Assembly: GCF_003598715.1 (NCBI RefSeq)
Contig: NZ_QZFU01000006.1
Span: 186,001 to 250,000 of the forward strand
Reading direction: 5' to 3'
Origin: Nocardia panacis
GTDB lineage: Bacteria > Actinomycetota > Actinomycetes > Mycobacteriales > Mycobacteriaceae
Length of the DNA: 64,000 nt
Under the pieces are notes generated by a model that saw only the letters and a program-made list of their open reading frames with translations, searched no databases and was not told the origin of the DNA. Both the position numbers and the translations under genes were made by a program. Within the stretch, counting starts at the first letter, position 1. Every line of letters begins with the position of its first letter. This document shows positions 56,005-64,000 of the stretch, piece by piece.

Positions 56005-56040
56005 GGAGGCCGCCCGCACCTTTCGATGCGGGCGGCCTCC
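56005..56040 (-). terminator. sahH terminator
   Basis: A perfect 14-bp stem GGAGGCCGCCCGCA / TGCGGGCGGCCTCC with an 8-base loop, 15 bases after the sahH stop. On the minus strand it is followed by GCTTTTCCC. Confidence 0.85.
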
Positions 56041-56054
56041 CGGAGATCGGCGAC

Positions 56055-57533
<1,479 letters not shown>

Positions 57534-57635
57534 ATGCCTCTCCTGGTTTCGTCAGTATCGGAGCAAGGCTAGTCGCCGACCGGCGGCAGCATCGCAGCCG
57601 GCACCCCCCGCGGGCGCGGCAGTGACCCGGTGAGT

Positions 57636-58793
57636 TCAGGCAGTGACCCCGTGCGCCGCGAGGATGCGACGTCGCTTGCGCGGCAGGATATTGGCCATGG
57701 TGACATCGCCCGCGTAGTGGGCGAGCACCCGCTGATCCATGACGTACCGCCACAGGGGCGGCACGACCGCGAACACAATCATGCTCGCGTATCCGGCCGG
57801 GAGTTGGGGAGCCTGCTGCGAGCTGCGCAGCGTCTGGTAGCGCCTGCCCGGATTGGCGTGATGGTCGCTGTGGCGCTGCAAATGGAACAGGAAGATATTG
57901 GTGACCAGTCGATCGCTGTTCCAGCTATCGCGTGGCGAGCAGCGCTCCCAGTTGCCATTGGGCCGCTTGCCGCGCAGCAGCCCGTAGTGCTCGACATAGT
58001 TCACCGTCTCCAGCAGCGCGAAGCCGATGACGGCCTGCAGCAGTAGCCAGGGCAGTGCCGCGACTCCGAAGATCGCGACCAATGTCGCGAACAGGACAAT
58101 GGTCATCGACCAGGCCTGCAAAATGTGATTGTGGATGGTCCACCAGCCGTGCTTCTTGCGGGCCAGCCGCTCGCGCTCGAGGGTGATGGCCGAGCGGAAG
58201 CCGCCGATCACGCTGCGCGGCAGGAATTCCCACAGCGATTCGCCGAGCCGGGCGCTGGCCGGATCGTGCGGGGTGGCCACCCGAACGTGGTGGCCGCGAT
58301 TGTGCTCGACGAAGAAGTGGCCGTAACCCGATTGCGCGAGCGCGATTTTCGCCAACCAGCGCTCCAGATGTTCGACCCGGTGGCCCAATTCGTGCGCGGC
58401 GTTGATGCCGATCCCGCTGACGAAGCCGAGGGTGGCGGCCAGGCCGAGTTTGTCCAGGAAGCTCAGCTCGTTACCGGCCCACATGGCGCAGGCGATGATG
58501 AGCCCGATCAACTGGACCGGGAGGAACATGTAGGTGCACCACCGGTAGTACCGGTCGTTGGACAGCACCTCGTAGTCCTCGTCCCTGGGGTTGGTGCCGT
58601 CCTCGCCGACCACCCAGTCCAGGACCGGGATCACGATGAGCACGATGATCGGTCCGATCCACCAAAACACCGGCGCGCCCGTGTGATACACAAGCTGGGA
58701 AGGCAATAACGCCGACGCCGGGGCGATCAGGCCGAGTACCCACAGGTACCGCTTCGGGTCGGGTGACCCCGTCGGTTTGCCAACCGATTGCAC
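57636..58793 (-). CDS. alkB: Alkane 1-monooxygenase AlkB (copy 1)
   Basis: 385 residues. Six membrane helices and all His boxes: AAHELGHR, EHNRGHHVRVATPHD, NYVEHYGL and LQRHSDHHANP. A membrane diiron enzyme that hydroxylates medium/long alkanes with rubredoxin electrons. GTG at 58793 with AGGTGG 7 bases upstream. It stands alone with its own upstream region (palindrome at 58843) and is followed by sahH; rubredoxins lie with copy 2. Confidence 0.94.
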   Translation of the reverse strand: MQSVGKPTGSPDPKRYLWVLGLIAPASALLPSQLVYHTGAPVFWWIGPIIVLIVIPVLDWVVGEDGTNPRDEDYEVLSNDRYYRWCTYMFLPVQLIGLIIACAMWAGNELSFLDKLGLAATLGFVSGIGINAAHELGHRVEHLERWLAKIALAQSGYGHFFVEHNRGHHVRVATPHDPASARLGESLWEFLPRSVIGGFRSAITLERERLARKKHGWWTIHNHILQAWSMTIVLFATLVAIFGVAALPWLLLQAVIGFALLETVNYVEHYGLLRGKRPNGNWERCSPRDSWNSDRLVTNIFLFHLQRHSDHHANPGRRYQTLRSSQQAPQLPAGYASMIVFAVVPPLWRYVMDQRVLAHYAGDVTMANILPRKRRRILAAHGVTA

Positions 58794-58842
58794 TTGTGTC
58801 CACCTAAATATGTACCCTAATTCCGTCGAATGACAATACTTC

Positions 58843-58857
58843 CAGACTGTACGTCTG
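58843..58857. promoter_or_regulatory. Palindrome upstream of alkB copy 1
   Basis: CAGAC-TGTAC-GTCTG, 50 bases before the GTG. Possible operator for the adjacent TetR protein. The same sequence is not seen upstream of copy 2. The rest of 58794-59017 shows no gene. Confidence 0.45.
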
Positions 58858-59017
58858 TTACGACCGGATTGGATTCCCAAATGTGGGGTGACTTACATCC
58901 CATCCAGTTGGTTTTTAAGGTCCCTCATATGTAACGTGGATCACCGCATACCCCTCGCAAACGACAAATCGGGCAGGTCGACCCGCACTGCGGAGACCAC
59001 GGACCCTCTTCGCGAAC

Positions 59018-59641
59018 TCAATCCTCGGATTCGCGCGCCGCGAGAATGGCCTCCACATAGGGGCTCAATAGCAGGCTCAACTCGGAAGGGGCGTCGCGCC
59101 CCGCCGAGGGCGGCGTGGGAATGTAGCTCAGGGCGATTCGGGTCAGCGCGTGCGCGATGACATCCGCCTCGGCCGCCGACGCCCCCACCCAGCTGTGCTG
59201 AAACGCACTGGACAACCGCTCGGTGGCATGTCCGAGCAGCGGACCCGCGTCCAGGGTGATCAGGCGCAGCAGATCCAATTTGACCTCGCCCGCGACCAGT
59301 GATCGCACCAGCGGATCGCCCGCGGCATCGAGGAAGAACCCTTCCAGACCCTCGCGGAACGCGGCCCGCACATCACCGACATTGCCGTTGATCGCGGTCT
59401 TGACATGGTCGACCAGATCGTCGGCCAGGCGCAGCGCGTAGGACTGCGCCAACCCGGCGCGGGAACCGAATTCGTTGTACAGGGTCTGCCTGCTCACCCC
59501 GGCGCGCGCGGCCACATCGCCGAGGGTGATCTTGGACCAGTCCCGCTCGGTGAGCAGCTCCCGCATCGCGTCGAGAACCGAGGTGCGCAGTAGTTCCCGC
59601 GCCGCCTCCTGATACGGAATCCTGGCTCCGTTGCGCGACAT
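59018..59641 (-). CDS. TetR-family regulator of the alkane locus (AlkX type)
   Basis: 207 residues. HTH segment LLTERDWSKITLGDVAARAG, VSRQTLYNEFGSRAGL; helical C-terminal domain with SLVAGEVKLDLLRLITLDAG. It corresponds to the regulator found after rubB in mycobacterial and rhodococcal alkB operons (Rv3249c), which represses alkane degradation until substrate is present. ATG at 59641 chosen; 12 further codons upstream lack a ribosome site. Confidence 0.88.
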   Translation of the reverse strand: MSRNGARIPYQEAARELLRTSVLDAMRELLTERDWSKITLGDVAARAGVSRQTLYNEFGSRAGLAQSYALRLADDLVDHVKTAINGNVGDVRAAFREGLEGFFLDAAGDPLVRSLVAGEVKLDLLRLITLDAGPLLGHATERLSSAFQHSWVGASAAEADVIAHALTRIALSYIPTPPSAGRDAPSELSLLLSPYVEAILAARESED

Positions 59642-59707
59642 AGCTGCGACCCTGGCACGGGGGGCGGACCTAGTCAAAACCGACGCTCCGATGGTCCGCC
59701 ACCGCGC

Positions 59708-59890
59708 TCACGAACGCTCGATCTCGACCATGAAGAAATCGGATTTGGCCGCGCCGCAGTCCGGGCAGCTCCAGTCGTCGGGGATATCGTCCCAGCGGGT
59801 CCCAGGCGCGATACCGTCCTCGGGCCAGCCCTCGGCCTCGTCGTATTCGAAGCCGCACTGAACGCACTGGTAGATCTTGTACTCGGTCAC
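59708..59890 (-). CDS. rubB: Rubredoxin (second of pair)
   Basis: 60 residues. Two Fe-binding CxxC knuckles, [12 protein letters not shown] near the start and [13 protein letters not shown] near the end, with the typical [20 protein letters not shown] between. One-electron carrier from rubredoxin reductase to AlkB. The GTG lies in the stop of the preceding rubredoxin gene (GTGA) and has GGAGGGAG upstream. Confidence 0.94.
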   Translation of the reverse strand: MTEYKIYQCVQCGFEYDEAEGWPEDGIAPGTRWDDIPDDWSCPDCGAAKSDFFMVEIERS

Positions 59891-60060
59891 AGGTTCGCTC
59901 CCTCCGGTTCGAAATCGATCTTCTCGCGCACGCCGCAGTCCGGACAGCACCAGTCCTGCGGAAGCACCGACCAGGGAGTGCCGGGCGGAAAGCCCTCGTG
60001 CGGCGCGCCTTTCGCCTCGTCGTAGATGAAATCGCAGACGGGGCAACGATACGAACTCAC
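59887..60060 (-). CDS. rubA: Rubredoxin (first of pair)
   Basis: 57 residues, GTG to TGA: first knuckle [14 protein letters not shown], spacer [13 protein letters not shown], second knuckle [13 protein letters not shown]. The first knuckle has Asp where many rubredoxins have Gly. AAGGAG lies 7 bases upstream of the GTG. Four-base overlap with rubB. Mycobacterial alkB loci carry the same pair (rubA-rubB). A duplicated 63-bp palindromic element separates it from alkB copy 2. Confidence 0.92.
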   Translation of the reverse strand: MSSYRCPVCDFIYDEAKGAPHEGFPPGTPWSVLPQDWCCPDCGVREKIDFEPEGANL

Positions 60061-60076
60061 TGGGCACTCCTTAATG

Positions 60077-60214
60077 GCATGAACGGGGGCGCTCCATGGT
60101 CACGCTTCGCTACTGCCTCCGCGCCTGACCCGTTCATGCTGTATTCCATCGGCATGAACGGGGACGCTCCATGGTCACGCTTCGCTACCGCCTCCGCGCC
60201 TGACCCGTTCATGC
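60077..60214. repeat. Two copies of a 63-bp element with terminal inverted repeats
   Basis: Copies at 60077-60139 and 60152-60214, nearly identical, each bounded by GCATGAACGGG and CCCGTTCATGC. The second copy's end supplies the last Ala codon and TGA stop of alkB copy 2. Resembles a small non-autonomous palindromic element (REP/MITE-like). No coding capacity. Confidence 0.85.
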
Positions 60215-61441
60215 CGCCGCCGCCCCATACCGCGCCACGACCCGATTACGTTTGGCCGGCGCGATATTCGCGCGGGTGATATCGCCCTCGTAGTGGGCCA
60301 GCACCCGCTTGTCCATCACCCGTCGCCACAGCGGCGGGAAGTAGGCGAGCAGGATCATGCTGGCGTAGCCCGCAGGCAGATTCGGCGCGCCGTCCCAACT
60401 GCGCAGCGTCTGGTAGCGGCGAGTCGGGTAGGCGTGGTGATCGCTGTGCCGCTGCAGGTGGTACAGGAAGATATTGGTGACGATGTGATCGCTGTTCCAG
60501 CTGTGTGCGGGCGCGGGGCGCTCATAGCGACCGGAGGCCGTGCGCTGCCGGGACAGCCCGTAGTGCTCCAGATAGTTGACCGACTCCAGCAGGCTGAAGC
60601 CGACGACCGCCTGCAACACCAGATACGGCAGCACGCCGATTCCGAAGATCGCGACCAGTGCGGCCCACAGCACCACCGACATCAGCCAGGCGCTGAGCAC
60701 CTCGTTCTTCATGCTGAACGGCTTCTTGCCCAGCCGCTTGAGCCGGGTCGTCTCCAGCCGCCACGCCGAGCGCAGACTGCCGAGGACGGTGCGCGGCCAG
60801 AAGCCCCAGAAGGTCTCGCCCACACGGGAACTGGCGGGATCCTCCGCCGTCGCGACGCGAACGTGGTGACCGCGATTGTGCTCGATGTAGAAGTGTCCGT
60901 AGAACGACTGCGCCAGCGCGATTCGCGACAGCCAGCGCTCCAGATCGACCTTCTTGTGGCCCAATTCGTGTGCGGTGTTGATGCCGATGCCGCCGACCAT
61001 GCCCGCGGTGATGGCCAGACCGATCTTGTCCACGAGGTGCAGTCCACCGTCGGTACCCAACCAGTTCAGGTTGTGCGCCGAGATCAGGTAGCAGGTCATG
61101 ATCAGCGTCGCGTACTGGAATGGCAGGTAGAGGTAGGTCAGGTAGCGGTAGTACTTGTCGTTCTCCAGGTACTGCATCACCTCGTCGGGCGGGTTTGCCC
61201 CGTCGGGTCCGAAGAAGATGTCCGCCAGCGGGATGACGATGTAGATCAGGATCGGTCCGAGCCAGAAGGGGACCTGCGCGAGCCGGTGCCATCCCAGTTC
61301 GTTCAGCGCCCAGATCAGCGGTAGCCCGATGGTGAACAGTCCGGTCGGCGCGAACAGGCCCCACAACCAGAGATAGCGCTTGCGATCACGCCAGGCGGGC
61401 GGCGCCACCGCAGGCTCGGTGCGCTCGGTATCCGTGGACAT
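60209..61441 (-). CDS. alkB: Alkane 1-monooxygenase AlkB (copy 2)
   Basis: 410 residues, a paralogue of copy 1 with the same His boxes (TAHELGHKKVD, EHNRGHHVRVAT, NYLEHYGL, LQRHSDHHAYP) and six membrane helices. ATG at 61441 is preferred because GGAGA lies 7 bases upstream; another ATG four codons before has none. It heads an alkB-rubA-rubB-TetR set as in mycobacteria. The repeat element after its stop may alter expression of the rubredoxins. Confidence 0.94.
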   Translation of the reverse strand: MSTDTERTEPAVAPPAWRDRKRYLWLWGLFAPTGLFTIGLPLIWALNELGWHRLAQVPFWLGPILIYIVIPLADIFFGPDGANPPDEVMQYLENDKYYRYLTYLYLPFQYATLIMTCYLISAHNLNWLGTDGGLHLVDKIGLAITAGMVGGIGINTAHELGHKKVDLERWLSRIALAQSFYGHFYIEHNRGHHVRVATAEDPASSRVGETFWGFWPRTVLGSLRSAWRLETTRLKRLGKKPFSMKNEVLSAWLMSVVLWAALVAIFGIGVLPYLVLQAVVGFSLLESVNYLEHYGLSRQRTASGRYERPAPAHSWNSDHIVTNIFLYHLQRHSDHHAYPTRRYQTLRSWDGAPNLPAGYASMILLAYFPPLWRRVMDKRVLAHYEGDITRANIAPAKRNRVVARYGAAAA

Positions 61442-61525
61442 CGTCGTCTCCATTCCAGAGGCGCGCTCAATGTGACGCGCGGTACAACTGCCAAAGACGA
61501 TAGGGACAATGATGTCGTTCGTCTA

Positions 61526-61545
61526 TACAAATCAGCGATTTTGTA
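61526..61545. promoter_or_regulatory. Palindrome upstream of alkB copy 2
   Basis: TACAAATCAGCGATTTTGTA, an inverted repeat (TACAAA / TTTGTA arms), 85 bases before the ATG in an A/T-rich stretch. Candidate operator for the TetR protein of the operon. Confidence 0.5.
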
Positions 61546-61637
61546 AAGCACAGTTTGGATAATCAAGATCAAGAAAGCGGGCACCCGATGGATGCCCGCT
61601 TCCCATAGCCATGATCAACCGCTGCTCAGCGACTACC

Positions 61638-62156
61638 TCAGAGCAGCATCACCTCCGCGTCGCGCGGTAGCGCCGACACCGGCCACCAGCGCAGATCATC
61701 GGATTCCGCGCTGCGCACCGGCACCGCGCCCTGCGGCGCGCGCAACCGGAACAGCAGATCGAGGTGGCGGGTCGGCAGACCCAGCGAGCACGTGATCTCA
61801 TGCGCCTGCGCCCCGTACAGTCCCGGCGTCAACTCCAGATCCGCGATTCCGGACTCCTCCACGGCCTCGCGCAGCGCCGCCCCCGGCACCGATTCGTCGG
61901 ACTCCTCGCAGTGCCCGCCCAACTGGATCCACCGACCCACCCTCGGATGCAGGGTGAGCAGCACCTCGCTCGCGTCGTGGGAGAAGACCACGGCCGAGGC
62001 GGTGATATGGCCGGGGACCGATTCGCGCAGGCAGCCGCGCGGGGACGCGGCCAGGAAGGCCAGCAGCGCATTGCGCAGCGAGCGATCGGCGTGCGCCGCC
62101 GGACGCCAGGTCTGCAACAGGTCGGTGGCGGAGCGGTGCAGTGACTCCGCGCTCAC
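61638..62156 (-). CDS. NUDIX hydrolase
   Basis: 172 residues. A complete Nudix box [25 protein letters not shown] fits Gx5Ex7REUxEExGU. Substrate not evident. GTG in the stop of fbiB (GTGA), so it is translated with the F420 genes. Mycobacterial fbiA-fbiB loci often have such a Nudix gene next to them; a role in F420 metabolism or nucleotide clean-up is unproven. Confidence 0.87.
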   Translation of the reverse strand: MSAESLHRSATDLLQTWRPAAHADRSLRNALLAFLAASPRGCLRESVPGHITASAVVFSHDASEVLLTLHPRVGRWIQLGGHCEESDESVPGAALREAVEESGIADLELTPGLYGAQAHEITCSLGLPTRHLDLLFRLRAPQGAVPVRSAESDDLRWWPVSALPRDAEVMLL

Positions 62157-63577
62157 AACTCGACCAGGCCGAAACCGGGTTCGGGCGCCGGACGCGGCGC
62201 CAGTTCCTCGCGCGGATGACCGACGGCGATGGCCCCCAGCGGCTGCCAGTCCGGCTCGAGCCCGAGCACATCCCTGGTGACCTCCGGCGCGAAGATCGTC
62301 GACCCGATCCAACAACTGCCGATCCCCTCGGTGGCCAGCGCCACCAGCAGACCCTGCACGGCCGCGCCCACCGCGACGGTGAACATGGTGCGCTCGGCGG
62401 CGCGCCTGCGCTCGTCGGGATAGTCGTGCGCGCCGTCGGGCACCAGGAACGGGATGATCATCTCCGGCGCGTCGAAAAGGATGCGGCCGCGCGCGATTCG
62501 GCGATCGACACTGTCCGGGGTGCGACCGTCGGCGGTGAGGTCGACACGCCACCGCTCGGCCATCGACTCCAGCAGTCGGGTGCGCAGCGCGGCATCGCGC
62601 ACCCAGACGAAACGGACCGGGCGGGTGTGATGCGGTGCGGGCGCGGTGAGCGCCACCGCGACGGCGGACCGGATCCGCTCGGGATCGACCGGCGTATCGG
62701 CGAATTCGCGAATCGAGCGGCGCAGCAGCACCGCCTCGCGGCGACCCTTGTCGATGGATTCGGCGGTGCCGAGCCAGAACAGGTCGTCCGAGCCGCGGCG
62801 GATGAGGTCCGCGGCCGAGGAACCGTCGTCGTCGATGGGCAAGCCGCGCACCACCGCGACCGGCACCCCGCCGAGTTTGCCCTTCACCAGGTCGGCGGCG
62901 GCGGCCAACTCGTCGGCGATGGCGACCAGCGTCACGTGAAGTTCATTGCCCTGCTTGTCGATCGCGCCGTTGTAGTCGTGCAGCACCCGCAGGCCCGAGG
63001 ATCCGATGGCGGCATCGATCTGGCCGCTGCGCCAGGCCCGGCCCATGGTGTCGGTGATGACGACCGCGACATTCACCCCGAGGCGTTCGGCCAGCGCGGA
63101 CCGCAGCGCCTTGGCGCTGGCATCGGGATCGGTGGGCAGCAGCACCAGTTCGCCGCGCTCGACATTGGACCCGTCCACCCCGGAGGCGGCCTGCACGATG
63201 CCGAGGCGGTTCTCGGTGATGAGGGTGCGGCCCTTGCGGGCCAGCACCCGCACCGCCTCCTGGTCGACCAGTTTCCGGCGCGCGGTGTCGCGCTGCTCGG
63301 GATCGGTTGGCGCGGTGACGATTCGGTCCTCGACCTTGGCCACGATCTTGCTGGTGACCACCAGCACGTCGCCGTCCTCGAGCCAGGGTGCGCAGGCGGC
63401 CAGGTGCGCGGCCAGATCGTCGCCGGGCCGGAATTCCGGTAGGCCGTTGATCGGGATGATGCGCAGTTCGGCGGCGGCGTGATCGGGCAGGACTGTCTTT
63501 CGAGTCTGCTCGGGCGTGGTTGCCCCGGACAGAGTTGCCTCGGGCAGTGCGGTCGTCTCCGATGGTGCGGACGTCAC
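62153..63577 (-). CDS. fbiB: F420 gamma-glutamyl ligase / dehydro-F420 reductase FbiB
   Basis: 474 residues. The N-terminal CofE-like ligase ([48 protein letters not shown]) adds glutamates to F420-0. The C-terminal nitroreductase-fold domain ([30 protein letters not shown]) reduces dehydro-F420-0 with FMNH2. Coenzyme F420 is a redox cofactor in Mycobacteriales. GTG at 63577 lies in the fbiA stop (GTGA). Confidence 0.95.
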   Translation of the reverse strand: MTSAPSETTALPEATLSGATTPEQTRKTVLPDHAAAELRIIPINGLPEFRPGDDLAAHLAACAPWLEDGDVLVVTSKIVAKVEDRIVTAPTDPEQRDTARRKLVDQEAVRVLARKGRTLITENRLGIVQAASGVDGSNVERGELVLLPTDPDASAKALRSALAERLGVNVAVVITDTMGRAWRSGQIDAAIGSSGLRVLHDYNGAIDKQGNELHVTLVAIADELAAAADLVKGKLGGVPVAVVRGLPIDDDGSSAADLIRRGSDDLFWLGTAESIDKGRREAVLLRRSIREFADTPVDPERIRSAVAVALTAPAPHHTRPVRFVWVRDAALRTRLLESMAERWRVDLTADGRTPDSVDRRIARGRILFDAPEMIIPFLVPDGAHDYPDERRRAAERTMFTVAVGAAVQGLLVALATEGIGSCWIGSTIFAPEVTRDVLGLEPDWQPLGAIAVGHPREELAPRPAPEPGFGLVEL

Positions 63578-64000
63578 GGGTTCACTCCTGCCAATTCCAG
63601 TGCCTCGCGGGCCATTTCGGCGGTCGTCTTCGGATCTGTCATGAGCAGCGGCACACTGCGCACCTCGACACCGGGCACCTCGGCGGTATCGGTGCTGTGC
63701 ACCAGCCAACCATCGAGGATGCCGGTGTCGGCGCGCGCGCCATAGTAGCGGCCGACCGCTTCGGCCGAGGTCTCGACACCGATGACCGACAGACATTCAT
63801 CGGCCATGCCGCGCAACGGCTTTCCGTCGATGACCGGTGAGAGGCCGATCACCTTGGCCTCGGTGGTGCGCAGCGCGCCGCGAATACCCGGTACCGCGAG
63901 GATCGCGCCGATGCTGACAACGGGGTTGGAGGGGGCCAGTAGCACCGCGTCGGCGGCGGCTATGATATCGGTCACATTTGGGCCGGGTTTGGCTTGTTCG
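63574..64000 (-). CDS. fbiA: 2-phospho-L-lactate/PEP transferase FbiA, 5' end cut by window
   Basis: The C-terminal 141 residues only; the frame stays open to the window edge ([20 protein letters not shown] and following). The segment [20 protein letters not shown] is the CofD/FbiA hallmark, and [15 protein letters not shown] follows. It transfers the phospho-lactyl or enolpyruvyl group to FO to start F420 synthesis. Coupled to fbiB by GTGA. Confidence 0.93.
   Translation of the reverse strand, partial: EQAKPGPNVTDIIAAADAVLLAPSNPVVSIGAILAVPGIRGALRTTEAKVIGLSPVIDGKPLRGMADECLSVIGVETSAEAVGRYYGARADTGILDGWLVHSTDTAEVPGVEVRSVPLLMTDPKTTAEMAREALELAGVNP

Noticed and set aside
57534..57635. SAH or SAM riboswitch in the sahH leader
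   Set aside because: No match to the conserved core of either class could be found by eye; only a short repeat of GGGTCACTGCC around the alkB stop is present.

Overview
High-GC actinobacterial chromosome from the order Mycobacteriales, most likely Nocardia. The evidence is gene order matching the M. tuberculosis Rv3205c-Rv3263 backbone, with extra genes between: Rv3205c-like, moeZ, DUF3152, TetR, DUF3107, ferritin-like protein, rhlE, whiB1, pdtaS, rshA-sigH, SRAP, aroA, rsgA, desA3-type desaturases, secA1, hpf, comF, lpqB-mtrB-mtrA, tmk, sahH, alkB-rubAB-alkX and fbiAB. Nocardia-like additions are an XRE/DUF397 pair, two alkane monooxygenases and duplicated desaturases. Assignments come from reading translated sequence and motifs; no database search was run.

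Layout. 1-3.5 kb is accessory and less GC-rich: an XRE/DUF397 pair, an acidic orphan protein, a protein with a possible PD-(D/E)XK nuclease-like N-terminus plus a long charged helical tail, and a truncated copy of the orphan's start. 3.5-10 kb is a nitrate/nitrite assimilation block (narK, nirB, nirD, a HemD-winged-helix fusion, a sirohydrochlorin chelatase-like protein) that can import the substrate, reduce it and support sirohaem supply. 10-12.1 kb has a CynX-type MFS permease divergent from a FadR-type regulator. 12.1-26.6 kb is mostly housekeeping: sulfur transfer, RNA helicase, endonuclease V and a lipid kinase.

26.6-31.1 kb is a redox and stress-signalling cluster: whiB1 with Crp-like sites, the PdtaS kinase, a biotinyl-domain protein, the 24-residue ribosomal protein bL37, anti-sigma RshA and SigH. 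Two GGAA-N-N18-GTT promoters, at sigH and at moeZ, suggest a small local SigH regulon. 31-36.3 kb carries a secreted protein, SRAP, an aldehyde dehydrogenase, aroA and rsgA. 36.3-43.1 kb is lipid-centred: BluB, two DesA3-type desaturases, their flavin/2Fe-2S reductase and a WS/DGAT-like protein. A TTAC-N6-GTAR motif occurs upstream of both a desaturase and the reductase.

43.4-50.4 kb has secA1, a Phd/RelE toxin-antitoxin pair between two identical 37-bp hairpins, an XRE / EspR-like / ImmA-IrrE-like regulatory island, hpf and comF. 50.5-57.5 kb has lpqB-mtrB-mtrA, tmk and sahH. 57.6-61.5 kb is the alkane oxidation locus: two alkB genes, two rubredoxins and a TetR regulator, interrupted by a duplicated 63-bp palindromic element. 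The window ends in nudix-fbiB-fbiA (coenzyme F420 synthesis), with fbiA cut by the edge. No rRNA, tRNA, CRISPR array, integrase or IS transposase was recognised.
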